NCBI RefSeq assembly: GCF_041381155.1
Contig: NC_091143.1
Coordinates: 24,331,695-24,395,694, forward strand
From: Argopecten irradians
Lineage: Eukaryota > Mollusca > Bivalvia > Pectinida > Pectinidae
Length of the DNA stretch: 64,000 nucleotides
Direction of reading: 5' to 3'
Shown here: positions 1 through 10,671 of the stretch, piece after piece
Position numbering within the stretch: the stretch's first letter is position 1
How the letters are laid out: each line of letters starts with the position of its first letter
Made by a program: the position numbers and the translations under genes
Notes under the pieces: generated by a model
Told to the model about the DNA's origin: nothing
Database searches by the model: none
What the model saw: only the letters and a program-made list of their open reading frames with translations

Positions 1-2396
1 ATGGTAAGATCACTTTGGGGTTATGGTAAGATCACCTCGGTGTTATAGTAAGATTACTTTTGTGTTATGGTAAGATCACCTTGGTGTTATGGTAAGATCA
101 CCTTTGTGTTATGGTAAGATCACTTTTGTGTTGTGCGAAGATCACCTAGGTGGTATGGTAAGATCACCTTGATGTTATGGTAAGATCACATTGGTGTTAT
201 AGTAAGATCACCTAGGTGTTATGGTAAGATCACCTTGATGTTATGGTAAGATCACTTTTGTGTTATGGTAAGATCACCTTGGTATTATGATAAGAACACA
301 TTGGTGCTATGGTAAGATCACCTTGGTGTTATGGTAAGATCACTTTGGGGTTATGGTAAGATCACCTCGGTGTTATAGTAAGATTACTTTTGTGTTATGG
401 TAAGATCACCTTGGTGTTATGGTAAGATCACCTTGGTGTTATGATAAGATCACCTTGGTGTTATGGTAAGATTACTTTTCTCTTATTGTAAGATCATCTT
501 AGTATTATGGTAAGATCACTATGGGGTTATGGTAAGATCACCTCGGTGTTATGGTAAGTTTACTTTTGTGTTATGGTAAGATCACCTTGGTGTTATGGTA
601 AGATCACCTGGGTATTATTGTAAGATAACCTTGGTGTTATAGTATCATCACTTTTGTGTTATGGTAAGATCGCCTTGGTGTTATGGTAAGATCACATTGA
701 TGTTATGGTAAGATCACCTGGGTATTGTGGTAAGATAACCTTGGTGTTATAGTATGATCACATTTGTGTTATGGTAAGATCGCCTTGGTGTTATGGTAAG
801 ATCACCTTGGTGTTATGGTAAGATCACTTTTGTGTTATGGTAAGATCACCTTGGTGTTATGGTAAGATCACCTTGGTGTTATGGTAAGATCACCTTGGTG
901 TTATGGTAAGATCACTTTGGGGTTTAGTAAGATCACCTAGGTGTTATGGTAAAATCACCTTGATGTTATGGTAAGATCACTTTTGTGTTATGGTAAGATC
1001 ACCTTGGTATTATGATAAGAACACATTGGTGCTATGGTAAGATCACCTTGGTGTTATGGTAAGATCACTTTGGGGTTATGGTAAGATCACCTCGGTGTTA
1101 TAGTAAGATTACTTTTGTGTTATGGTAAGATCACCTTGGTGTTATGGTAAGATCACTTTGTGTTATGGTAAGATCACTTTTGTGTTATGGTAAGATCACC
1201 TTGGTGTTATGGTAAGATCACCTTGGTGTTATGGTAAGATCACCTTGGTGTTATGGTAAGATCACCTTGGTGTTATGGTAAGATCACCTTGTGTATGTTA
1301 TGGTAAGATCACTTTTGTAAGATATGTGTTATGGTAAGATCACTGGTTGGTAAGATATTTGTGTTATGGTAAGATACTGTTATGTAAGATCACCTTGGTG
1401 TTATGGTAAGATCACCTTGGTGTTATGGTAAGATCACTTTTGTGTTATGGTAAGATCACCTTGGTGTTATGGTAAGATCACATCACTGGTGTTATAGTAA
1501 GATTACTTTTGTGTTATGGTAAGATCACCTTGGTGTTATGGTAAGATCACCTTGGTGTTATGATAAGATCACCTTGGTGTTATGGTAAGATTACTTTTCT
1601 CTTATTGTAAGATCATCTTAGTATTATGGTAAGATCACTATGGGGTTATGGTAAGATCACCTCGGTGTTATGGTAAGTTTACTTTTGTGTTATGGTAAGA
1701 TCACCTTGGTGTTATGGTAAGATCACCTGGGTATTATTGTAAGATAACCTTGGTGTTATAGTATCATCACTTTTGTGTTATGGTAAGATCGCCTTGGTGT
1801 TATGGTAAGATCACATTGATGTTATGGTAAGATCACCTGGTATTGTGGTAAGATAACCTTGGTGTTATGGTAAGATCACATTTGTGTTATGGTAAGATCG
1901 CCTTGTGTGTTATGGTAAGGATCACCTTGATGTTATTGTAAGATTACTTTTGTTTTATGGTAAGATCACCTTGGTGTTATGGTAAGATTACTTTTCTGTT
2001 ATTGTAATATCACCTCTGTGTTATGGTAAGATTACTTTTGGTGTTATTGTAAGATCTTCTTAGTGTTATGGTAAGATCACCTTGGTGTTATGGTAAGATC
2101 ACCTTGGTGTTATGGTAAGATCACCTTGGTGTTATGGTAAGATCACCTTGGTGTTATGGTAAGATCACCTTGGTGTTATGGTAAGATCACTTTTGTGTTA
2201 TGGTAAGATCACCTTGGTGTTATGGTAAGATCACCTTGGTGTTATGGTAAGATCACCTTGGTGTTATGGTAAGATCGCCTTGGTGTTATGGTAAGATCGC
2301 CTTGGTGTTATGGTAAGATCACATTGATGTTATGGTAAGATCACCTGGGTATTATCGTAAGATAACCTTGGTGTTATAGTATGATCACATTTGTGT
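1..2396. repeat. 22-bp minisatellite array (about 109 units), runs off the left edge
   Basis: Tandem units of 22 bp built on the core ATGGTAAGATCACC followed by a variable TTGGTGTT-like part. Variants have ATTAC, ATCGCC or CTTTTG. Blocks of variants recur in the same order, for example 281-400 again near 1016-1135 and 481-780 again near 1590-1895, so the array also grew by duplication of blocks of roughly 0.7 and 1.1 kb. The unit length is not a multiple of three and no long ORF crosses the array. Every unit carries G|GTAAGA, a consensus 5' splice donor, on the + strand. The array starts before base 1. Confidence 0.95.
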
Positions 2397-3345
2397 TATA
2401 TATATCCTCATCCTCACACTCCTCATCCTCCCACTCCTCATCCTCCCACTCCTCATCCTACCACTCCTCATCCTCATCCTTCTACTCCTCATCCTCCCAC
2501 TCCTCATCCTCCCACTCCTAATCCTCATCCTCCCACTCCTCATCCTCCCACTCCTCATCCTCATCCTCCTACTCCTCATCCTCCTACTCCTCATCCTCCT
2601 ACTCCTCATCCTCCCACTCCTCATCCTCCAACTCTTCATCCTCATCCTCCTACTCCTCATCCTCCCACTCCTCATCCTCCCACTCCTAATCCTCATCCTC
2701 CCACTCCTCATCCTCCCACTCTAATCCTCATCCTCCTACTCCTCATCCTCCCACTCCTCATCCTCCAACTCTTCATCCTCATCCTCCTACTCCTCATCCT
2801 CATCCTCCTACTCCTCATCCTTCCACTTCTCATTCTCCCACTCCTCATCCTCCCACTCCTAATCCTCATCCTCCCACTTCTCATCCTCCCACTCCTAATC
2901 CTCATCCTCCTACTCCTCATCTTTATCCTCCTCATCCTCCAACTCCTCATCATTAGCCTCCTACTCCTCATCCTCCCACTCCTCATCCTCTCACTCCTCA
3001 TCCTCATCCTCCCACTCCTCATCCACATCCTCCTACTCCTCATCCTCCAACTCCTCATTCTCATCCTCCTACTCCTCATCCTCCCATTCCTCATCCTCCC
3101 ACTTCTCATCCTCCCACTCCTCATCATCCAACACCTCATCCTCCCACACCTCATTCTCCACCTCCTCATCCTCATCCTCCCACTCTTCATCCTCATCCTC
3201 CTACTCCTCAACATCTTCCTTCCGCTTTGTATCCCCATCCTCCCTCTCCCCATCTTCATCCTCTCACTCTTCATTCTTATCCTCCCACTCTTCATACTCA
3301 TTCTCCCATTCTTCATCTTCATTCTCTCACTCCTCATCGTCCCCT
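2397..3345. repeat. 15-bp pyrimidine-rich minisatellite
   Basis: Tandem CCTCATCCTCCCACT-type units (15 bp with 6- and 9-bp variants) directly abut the end of the 22-bp array. The + strand is almost only C and T with A at regular places. Units decay towards 3345. All three + frames stay open for long stretches because the unit has no stop, so long ORFs here (Pro-His-Pro-Pro-Thr repeats and a Leu/Ile-rich shifted frame) are a by-product of composition. Confidence 0.93.
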
Positions 3346-3656
3346 TTGCTGCTCCATTTGCTTTTCTCATGCAGCATCTTCACTAACCAAGAGTTACGAT
3401 CCAATACCTTCCTCTCGAAAAGCAGAGCACAGTACTAAACACCTAGTAAGCGAGGATGTTTCTTCTGTTGCTTTTTTGCGTTCTCTTCTACTCTCCTTCC
3501 TCCTATCCTTTCCCATCATCTTTCTTTATCTCTTTGTTCTCGTCCTCATCTTGTTATGTCTTTACTGTTCCTACCCAATCCTATCATCATTAGCAACAGC
3601 AGCAGTAACAACCGCAGCTCCTTTCTTGCCCAGTTCTTAAAATTATTGTGTCTAGC
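3346..3656. other. Unique sequence, no gene recognised
   Basis: Pyrimidine-rich sequence that continues an ORF out of the minisatellite to about 3640 (CTTCT- and CAGCAG-like stretches). Nothing supports coding: no start context, no conserved motif and no splice sites that connect to other exons. Confidence 0.4.
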
Positions 3657-3658
3657 TG

Positions 3659-3740
3659 TAATATATCAATTGTAATTAGTATCGTTGTCTATTGGTACGC
3701 ACCAAAAGACAACGATACTATTTACAATTGATATATATTA
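3659..3740. repeat. Near-perfect hairpin, arms about 32 nt
   Basis: The left arm (3659-3690) and the right arm (3707-3740) are reverse complements with a few small differences and a 16-nt loop. The shared core is AGTATCGTTGTCT / AGACAACGATACT. It is one of four short, high-identity hairpins in the window (see also 25775, 26578 and 55500). Confidence 0.8.
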
Positions 3741-5579
3741 CTACACTGGTAGCCCAATATATATATATATATTAAATATAGCATATTTGAAGGTGTACAT
3801 AACAGCTGCCGGTAACATTAATAATCTAGTGTTACATGTACATAGTGTACAGCAAGGGGATTACTTTGGACCAAGGTCATTCCGTGTGTTTGTCAAATAG
3901 CTGCTTATTTCCGTATTATATACAGTTGAATACATCGTCAAATTGCGTAATCAACGCGTAATAAATACACTAAAGAAAACTGTACAAGCTCAAATACCGG
4001 GAGATCAATTCATTTATTTTTCAACCCGTTCGCATTTGTACGTTTATTGGGTGTTTTAACATTTGTTTGCTATAGCGGTTGATATTGTCCGGCCGCCGTG
4101 CCCATATTTGCTGATATATTTAAGCTTGTCGCAGCAGAATAGGTTTGTATTAAAAGTTCACGGCGTTTTCGACGGTTTAGCTGCGGATTAGTTAGACTTC
4201 AGCGACCCTTACTAATGAAATCCGGGGTATACTTTAATACGACTAGAGAAAGTGGAAAACCTTGCCAAACGTTTACACTGGTACATTATGAGATATCGGA
4301 AGGGGAATCTTAATTACTTGGATCTGTACTAGTATATAAATAACTAGGAGAATGTTGATGGCAGATTAAAGATGACTATAGACGGAGTTTTTCACGCGAC
4401 GGATGTGATCAAATCCATTTAGCAAAGTACTGCCTAAGGTGATATGCCTAAATACAGTGTATTACCCTGTACCGCTTGTTAATTTACATACGTAGGCACA
4501 GGTAAACTATACATGTATATATATCATTACTTATAAGTGCCGTTGTTGTTGTGTCTTTGAAGAATCGGATTCGACTTGTACCTGTAGAAATGACACGCGT
4601 TATGGTAAAGGAAAGTTTGACACATTTCCCAGGTAATTGTTGTCATCTATGGATAAATCTCCACTAGCCGCCGGAAACTGGACACGGAAGTAACAATGTC
4701 GTATATGTCAAAATAGAATCTGATGGCATCACAACAGCGACAGACATGTTCGGGTAAGTAGCTTTGTTTATGTTGGAGTTTAAGATAGGAAGAACTCTAT
4801 AGATTCTTTTCAGATTTTTCTTATCCCACTATTAAACTCCTTGAAATAGATACACAAAATTTATAAACCACAGGACCATGACCTTGTCGAATTATACCAA
4901 TGTGGCTCTCTCAACATATATACAACATATAGGGAGAATATACACATCACAAATATATGACGCGTCGACGTCATGTATGTTTATACATATGTTAAATGCT
5001 TATTCAATAAGCATATGACACATTAAATATTTGTTTGATTTCAATTTCTTTGCATGGTCAGCCTTTAGAGAAGTAGCGTTTTACCTGTGTTCCCGGCTTT
5101 TTGGTAAATTATTCTGTTTGATTTCATGCATTGTTTTCATATATTATTTTTGAAATGTTTAAAACGTATATAATACAAGTATCTTTCATGTTTAACGCAT
5201 TAACCATCGAATTCAGATATGCTGCTTCCGTATTATAACACAACATCATATATGATTCGTGTCATAGAGTGACCATAAGACATTAAATGACATGATAGGC
5301 TCAAATGGTGGTAAAGACATGGTCTAAAATAGACTTCAGCTTCAAATGTACTTATTAACAGTAGAAGAAATTATGTCTCATATTATTGGCTAAGTTTAAA
5401 CTAAAGTCTTTCATGATTCTGGAGCTAGATTATTCGATGCCCTGGCAGAAGAAGTCTTATCGTTTGGTTATATGAAAGGTTGTTACCTACTCCAAGTCAT
5501 TGCATACTCGTATGTAACTTGACAGAAGATATCATTACGGATTTTTGGGTATGGTGATAGGGTTAGTAAGTCTTGGTTT
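3741..5579. other. Gene-free stretch
   Basis: AT-rich sequence with frequent stops in all frames and small AT microsatellites (for example 3760-3772). I see no tRNA, no terminal repeats and no credible exon. Confidence 0.4.
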
Positions 5580-6135
5580 TTGGGTATAAACTGTTATTGA
5601 ATACAATGACAGGAAAATGTCTCAAGGTCATCTGATACCATTATATAGGGAAAGACACTCTACTTAATTTGACAGCAGGACAGTCATCTGCTATTGGACT
5701 CCATGACAGGAAATCACGTAATGCCATTGGAAATCATGGCAGGGGAAGTAACTCTAGTGTCAACTCACTTGAGACTCAAGGGCATTGGGTTATTTGTTAT
5801 CACGGCAACAAAATCATTGAAGGTCATATGAAAACATGGCAGTGGAGATACTTTCATGTAATTTTATTCCACTTAAAATAAATTTATTTTATCAAAAACA
5901 ATTTGAAATCACCACAGGGGAAGTAACTCTATGTAGTTGGAAATCATGACAGGGAAAGTAACTCTAAGGTACAGGAAAATAGCTGTAACTCAAAGTAATT
6001 TGATTTCGTAGATCGAATGGGTGTTCAGGTGGTGAAAGTATGAAATAACTTTGGTACCGTGATAGGGTACTCTAGATCTATGTATCTAAATGAAACACAG
6101 TCTCAAATGCATGAAATGAGAAGTAGCTCTATAAT
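5580..6135. repeat. Degenerate, irregular repeat of a GACAGGGAAAGTAACTCTA-like motif
   Basis: Related segments recur in direct orientation at irregular spacing, near 5605, 5700, 5740, 5915 and 5945, and more weakly near 5525 and 6115. They consist of 'GGAAATCATGACAGG' followed by 'GGAAGTAACTCTA'. Copies differ at several positions, so this reads as an old, eroded minisatellite. A 70-codon ORF at 5669-5881 runs through it and is not credible as a gene. Confidence 0.5.
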
Positions 6136-7440
6136 GTCTATAATGTACAATTAGATACCATAACTGAACCGAATCAGTGAATTGATTTTCTATGATAGCG
6201 AAAATCTTCTTTCTGATTACAACAATAACGTTGACTTTAACAAGGTTATACATGTATGAACTTTTTCAAAAGCATAAATGAGCATATTTTACGCCGAGAA
6301 ATATCAATATTCCACTATCATAAAAATAACTTGATTGTCAGGTTTGAGCATTATCAATCCCCTGTTAATTTAACTATTAATTTAAAATCCCCATATACAA
6401 TGCGTCAATATTAAAAGCTGTTTATATCTTTTTTTTTTTCTTATTTTGCATAATGTTGACACAATAGTGATAAAAATAGACTTGTCTAGAATCACGTACA
6501 GTTAAACCGTTATCCCATGAACATTTTACATGTATCATATTATAAAATAACTCATTATATACGGTAAAAGGTAATATGCAGCTTGTGTTATACATTCGTA
6601 CGTCAATGTATAGATTATATACACGTAGTATACATAAAATGTATTTATAAAGGTGTTAACTTATGCTTTCAATTTAGTACTTACAAATGGCCGTCCGTTG
6701 ATCTAGTTTTGGGAAAGGAATATTACATATAACACTAAAAATGTATATCCAAAAGAAGAATCAGACCGTCTCATACATGTAAATATATATTATTGTGAGT
6801 TTGAAGAAATTATTTGAATTAATCAAACTATGCAAATATTTTGGTTACATTGGCTATGCAGCCCTAACTATTATAAATATAATAGATGAGTCCGATTTTA
6901 ATATTTACTGGAGATGTTTTGTTTGTAATTGTAAATATTTATTATATTTATCTACTGTATTACCTGTAAACAAACAAAGACTGTTATTGTAAAGCCTCGG
7001 TGTTGACAAATATTCATTCCTGATTGAAAATGAATAATATCGGAAATGCACGCTATTTCCGCCTTTTAATGATAAAAATGAATATTGAATAGGCGGCGAT
7101 TATGTAAATCATATGTTCATATCTATAATTAAAATTCCGTATTAGCAATCCTTTGAATGCTAAGCTCTATTAAATATCAGAACAGATTTAATGCATTAAC
7201 ACACATGTAATTATACAGTACTAACTACCGTCAATTGATTTTCCTGTCTATTTTCAATACTTACCATGTTTTGTTTCACAAAGATATATGAATATTGATG
7301 CTCCACCTCTGTCTACACCTAAGGTGACGTGGAAAAATTAGAGCACATATCTTCTATATCATAATTAACCAATAAACTTTAGGTAAACATTTTCATTTTT
7401 AATTGCTGTGTAATTAGCGCCCACGCGACCTTTCTAACAA
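6136..7440. other. Gene-free upstream region of gene A
   Basis: AT-rich sequence with no ORF that has credible splice sites. The small ORF at 6795-6992 encodes a low-complexity peptide and is judged spurious. The stretch may contain regulatory DNA of the gene that starts at 7644. Confidence 0.35.
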
Positions 7441-7488
7441 CTATTATCTCATAACGATTATAGGTATGATGTAACAGGTGCTAGGTTG

Positions 7489-7628
7489 TGACGTCATCCG
7501 TATGACAGGTAATTATGATTGTCGCCTCGAGTTGATCTAGACAAGATCTACTCGATTTGATAATTACCGATTCCAGCCACGCGATAAGAAGACTGATATA
7601 TAAGTCCGTACCTATCTTGTGTTTGTCA
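7489..7628 (+). promoter_or_regulatory. Putative core promoter of gene A: CRE-like site, TATA box, initiator
   Basis: A full palindromic CRE (TGACGTCA) lies at 7489-7496. A strong TATA box (TATATAAG) lies at 7597-7604, and TCAGAC, an initiator-like match with A at 7628, sits 31 bp downstream of the first T of the TATA box. This would give a 16-nt 5' UTR before the ATG at 7644. The spacing is right for a TATA/Inr promoter, but each motif is short. TGACGTCA also occurs elsewhere in the window (8986, 8997, 59152), so the CRE could be chance. Confidence 0.4.
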
Positions 7629-7643
7629 GACGAAGCTAGAGAT

Positions 7644-7853
7644 ATGCCAACAGTTCTAGCGGACACTACAGCTCAACACATCGCCAGATTTGTAGCGAAC
7701 GTTATCCAGAGTTCTGTGGAAATCATCAAACAGGAACAAGACTTACTAAACTTCCTGGACGAGGCTTTAGAGGGACTAGGGGACGACTATTCGGACGAGG
7801 AAAACAACGATACCGACAAAAATAAACTTCATTCAGAATCCTTCGCTACAATG
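7644..7853 (+). CDS. Gene A exon 1 (70 codons)
   Basis: It encodes MPTVLADTTAQHIARFVANV and continues as an amphipathic helix, then an acidic tail (GDDYSDEENNDTD). It ends ...TTCGCTACAATG|GTAATA in phase 0. The ORF is open from 7536 but has no earlier ATG. The 650-bp intron that follows contains the (ATTC)n tract. Confidence 0.65.
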
Positions 7854-10539
7854 GTAATAACCTTCTGAAAATCTAAAACGTATAGTTTCGACCTCTACAA
7901 CAGCATTTCCAGAGTTAAAGACCCTTATTAGTTCGACTATTTCCCCTGTACAATACATTGCATATAAACAGAAAATATAAAAGATAGTTCCTATTTCACC
8001 ATTCATTCATTCATTCATTCATTCATTCATTCATTCATTCAAGTAATCCATCCATTCATTCATAAATTCATCCATTGATTCATTCGTTCATCCATTCATC
8101 CATTCAGTAAATTAATGTATTCATTCATTCATTCATTCATTCATGTATTCATTCATTCATTCATTCATTCATTCATTCATTCATTAAATTCTTCCATTCA
8201 TTAAATTCATTCATTCCATTATTTTTCATTCATTCAATTATGCATTTGATAGTTCATTCACTCAATTGATCATTCAGTCAATTAAGAATTTCATTAATTC
8301 GTTCCAATTATTCACTCGTTCATTCGTTCGTTCGTGCGTTCATTCATCAACTGATTTAGTCATGAAATAATAAAAAAAATATTCATTCATTAAGTAGCCA
8401 TTCTTTCATCCATTTATTCAATCACAAAAGTAGCGATTCTCTAATCAATCAATAAATCATTAAGTATTCATTTTCCTCTCTTCATCCTTTCATATATCAA
8501 CAGACGAGTGTTGCCCCTATGCCTATTCCTGTGTGTCAGTTGAACGGAGAACCAATGCCGGACTGTGCTGAAGATAAGAGAACGGAACATCCAGTCCAGG
8601 ATATGGAAAGCTCATTAACTAAAGACAAAACAGAGATGGATACCTCAGTCGGAGCAGGTACATATTTAAATTTTCTGTCCCTAACAATCATCCACAGGTG
8701 ATTCCGGAAACTTCCGGAAACAAAGAAACATAAAATCTTATAAAATACAAACCCTGAATTACAACATGAGTACATATATATATCTGGGTTTTCATCTTTT
8801 GTTCGGTATGATGCAAAAAAAAAAAAAAAAAAAAAATGCATGAAATATGTGACTTTAAATACAGGGTGTCCCATAAATCAGGTTACACTTTCAAAATGTT
8901 ATTACTTATGACATAAATGAGCAACAACAAAGATATTTTGGTATATGAAAACATGCAATCAAACGTTTTATTGTATGCATAATACTGACGTCATAATGAC
9001 GTCATCACTTTCAGGATATTGGCACATCAAGAGGACATTATACAGGCACTGTGAATTGTTTAAAACTTAGTAAAACAATGTTTTTGGTCATGTAATGCCC
9101 CCCAGTTCTTAACAACTCAAATCTTGTGTGTGTGAGTATTACCAGAAGTATAGAAAATAATCAGCAACACCAGAAAATATTGTCAAACGCATTAATTAGG
9201 CATTATAAAATAAGAACAAATCTTCAATGCTACTGTTCAAAAGTTACTCAAATATCATGGATAACGTCGTTTTGACCTCATTTTTCAAAAACATAATTTA
9301 TGGGACACCTTCTACATAAACCTCGTGCAAGTTTGATTCCGAAAATGAATAATATAATACGGTTGTATAAGAAATTGAATCGCTGACCCAATGAAGATTT
9401 TTAGATATGATGAATTTCCTTCTGTGACCTTCACCCATTGAACTTACAGATATTCCAGACCTGTCCTTGGTACAGTCGGATGGTAGTAAAAGAGAACATC
9501 AGTGCTTATATACAAGACATTATCAGGGAGGCACACGAAAAAGTCACCAACAATGAGGAATCAGCGCCCATAGCAACGGCGGAGAGCAGTTTACAGGATG
9601 ACGTAACACTCACCCGGAGTTACTATACAGACGACAGTCCTTCTAAAGAATCACGAAACGTAGGCAAAAAATTTGATATTAAAAAAGATCTCCTGGTGAC
9701 TAGTTTCTTTTCTACTAGCTAATTCTGTCATTCAATCAATTTTGTTAAGATCTGTTTTACCTGTAAAATATATAGTTAACTAAGTATAGTACCGTTTATG
9801 ACTTTGATGTAATTAGATTTAATTTTAAATTAATCAATTAAATGACCCAAATACATGTAAGATTTATGCTTGCCCATTAGTTATATTTTCTTTCTTTTTT
9901 CAGGCAACACAGTTAGAAAGCAAAGAAGAAAAGGAAAATTCAGAAGGTAAGTGTCCATACACTGCTGTAGAATATATACATCATGTTTAATATTGTACAG
10001 GGGTTTGGGTACATCTGTCAAAACCAGTACACTATACTTCTATACTAACAGTGGTAGAACTATCTTCGTTTTGTCCTGAGACTCTTAAGCTATCAGAAAT
10101 AGTCATAACAATTATCTAAATATGTTCTAAAAGGTACTTGCTTTTCAATTGATTGCATATTTATAGTGATATGTAAAATGTAAATTAAAGTATTTACTTT
10201 TGGATAAGAAAACACACATTGCAAATATTTTCGATTTCCATATTTCTGATAGCCTCCTAATAATTGTTATATGATAACTTTTCAGTACCAGTCCCAGAAA
10301 GTCCACAGACAAAAGTAATCGTCAACAACAATGAACACGAAAAGTCACCTTTAACGGAGGACGTCGACGAAATCATCGAAATCGACGACGATAGTTTTGG
10401 ACAGCAGTCATTTGTGGAGATGAACAGTAAAGACAAAGGCACACCGAATAAAACCAAGAAAAATCGAATGAGCAGAATCAAAGATTCCATTTTAAATCTG
10501 TTCTCGTGTACATCATCACGTTCAACAACCTCATCATAG
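7644..10539 (+). CDS. Gene A: five-exon gene for an acidic protein with two AKAP-like amphipathic helices
   Basis: Exons are 7644-7853, 8504-8657, 9450-9695, 9904-9946 and 10286-10539 (stop TAG). All introns are GT-AG. Phases fit between exons 1/2 (0), 3/4 (0) and 4/5 (1). Exon 2 to exon 3 is the exception. Exon 2 ends in phase 1 and gives the natural reading DIPDLSLVQSDGSK, but the long open frame of exon 3 (ENISAYIQDIIREAHEKV onward) is shifted by one base. The switch lies at an A4 run near 9489-9492. The start is chosen as the first ATG after a stop, behind a TATA box. The product is about 300 residues, rich in Asp/Glu/Ser/Thr, with no signal peptide or membrane segment. Residues 13-24 (IARFVANVIQSS) and the exon 3 segment match or nearly match the spacing of PKA-RII anchoring helices. 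The C terminus is basic and Ser/Thr-rich with one Cys. I do not recognise the family. A PKA-anchoring role is only a hypothesis. Confidence 0.65.
7985..8345. repeat. (ATTC)n tetranucleotide microsatellite, interrupted
   Basis: Long runs of ATTC with point variants and short interruptions, at their purest at 8002-8040 and 8120-8185. It lies in intron 1 of gene A. Confidence 0.95.
8504..8657 (+). CDS. Gene A exon 2
   Basis: The acceptor is ATCAACAG|ACG at 8504 and the donor GGAGCAG|GTACAT at 8658. In phase 0 it encodes TSVAPMPIPVCQLNGEPMPD followed by a charged stretch that ends TEMDTSVGAG. It ends in phase 1. Reading through the donor gives a stop at 8699-8701. Confidence 0.62.
8862..9312. 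mobile_element. Tc1/mariner-type MITE in intron 2 of gene A
   Basis: The left end (CAGGGTGTCCCATAAAT, 8862-8878) is matched by the inverted right end (ATTTATGGGACACCTTC, 9296-9312) with two or three differences. TA dinucleotides flank both ends (8860-8861 and 9313-9314), as expected for IS630-Tc1-mariner elements. The 451-bp interior has no ORF, so it is non-autonomous. A single related end lies near 59557-59573. Confidence 0.82.
9450..9695 (+). CDS. Gene A exon 3, with a frame conflict
   Basis: The acceptor is GAACTTACAG|ATATTCC and the donor CTCCTG|GTGACT in phase 0. From the exon 2 phase it reads DIPDLSLVQSDGSKRE and would stop at TGA near 9550. The frame that joins exon 4 reads ENISAYIQDIIREAHEKVTN and stays open to the donor. 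One extra base in the AAAA run near 9489-9492 would explain this. Use of a weak acceptor at AAAAG|AG (9493) in phase 1 would also work. Confidence 0.55.
9904..9946 (+). CDS. Gene A exon 4 (43 nt micro-exon)
   Basis: The acceptor is TTTCTTTTTTCAG|GCAACA after a strong pyrimidine tract, and the donor is TCAGAAG|GTAAGTG, an excellent consensus. It encodes ATQLESKEEKENSE and passes one base to exon 5. Phases agree on both sides. Confidence 0.62.
10286..10539 (+). CDS. Gene A terminal exon 5
   Basis: The acceptor is AACTTTTCAG|TACCAG. It encodes VPVPESPQTKVIVNNNEHEK, then a strongly acidic part (VDEIIEIDDDSF), a basic part (KNRMSRIKDSILNLF) and a Ser/Thr tail with one Cys, ending in TAG at 10537-10539. 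A polyadenylation signal AATAAA lies 127 nt downstream at 10666-10671. Confidence 0.65.
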
Positions 10540-10665
10540 TAATTGCATTGCATCATGGGATGAATGGCCTCTAAAATGCAATAACTGGAGTGACTCTGTA
10601 TGTAAAGCTCAACGATAAATTGTGTTCAGTCACGACGTTTTCAGGAAGTAACAGAACAGACCTGG

Positions 10666-10671
10666 AATAAA
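10666..10671 (+). terminator. Candidate polyadenylation signal of gene A
   Basis: AATAAA lies 127 nt after the stop codon. No other AATAAA is closer to the stop. Confidence 0.45.

Noticed and set aside
2708-3370. 220-codon minus-strand ORF with Arg/Met/Ser repeats
   Set aside because: Opposite-strand shadow of the same minisatellite.
2391-3386. 331-codon ORF with Pro-His-Pro-Pro-Thr repeats
   Set aside because: It lies fully in the 15-bp minisatellite. All frames are open, the frame slides into Leu/Ile repeats, and no flanking gene structure exists.
8536-8874. Minus-strand ORF over gene A exon 2
   Set aside because: It includes a poly-T run (poly-A on +) and overlaps an exon with good splice sites on the other strand.
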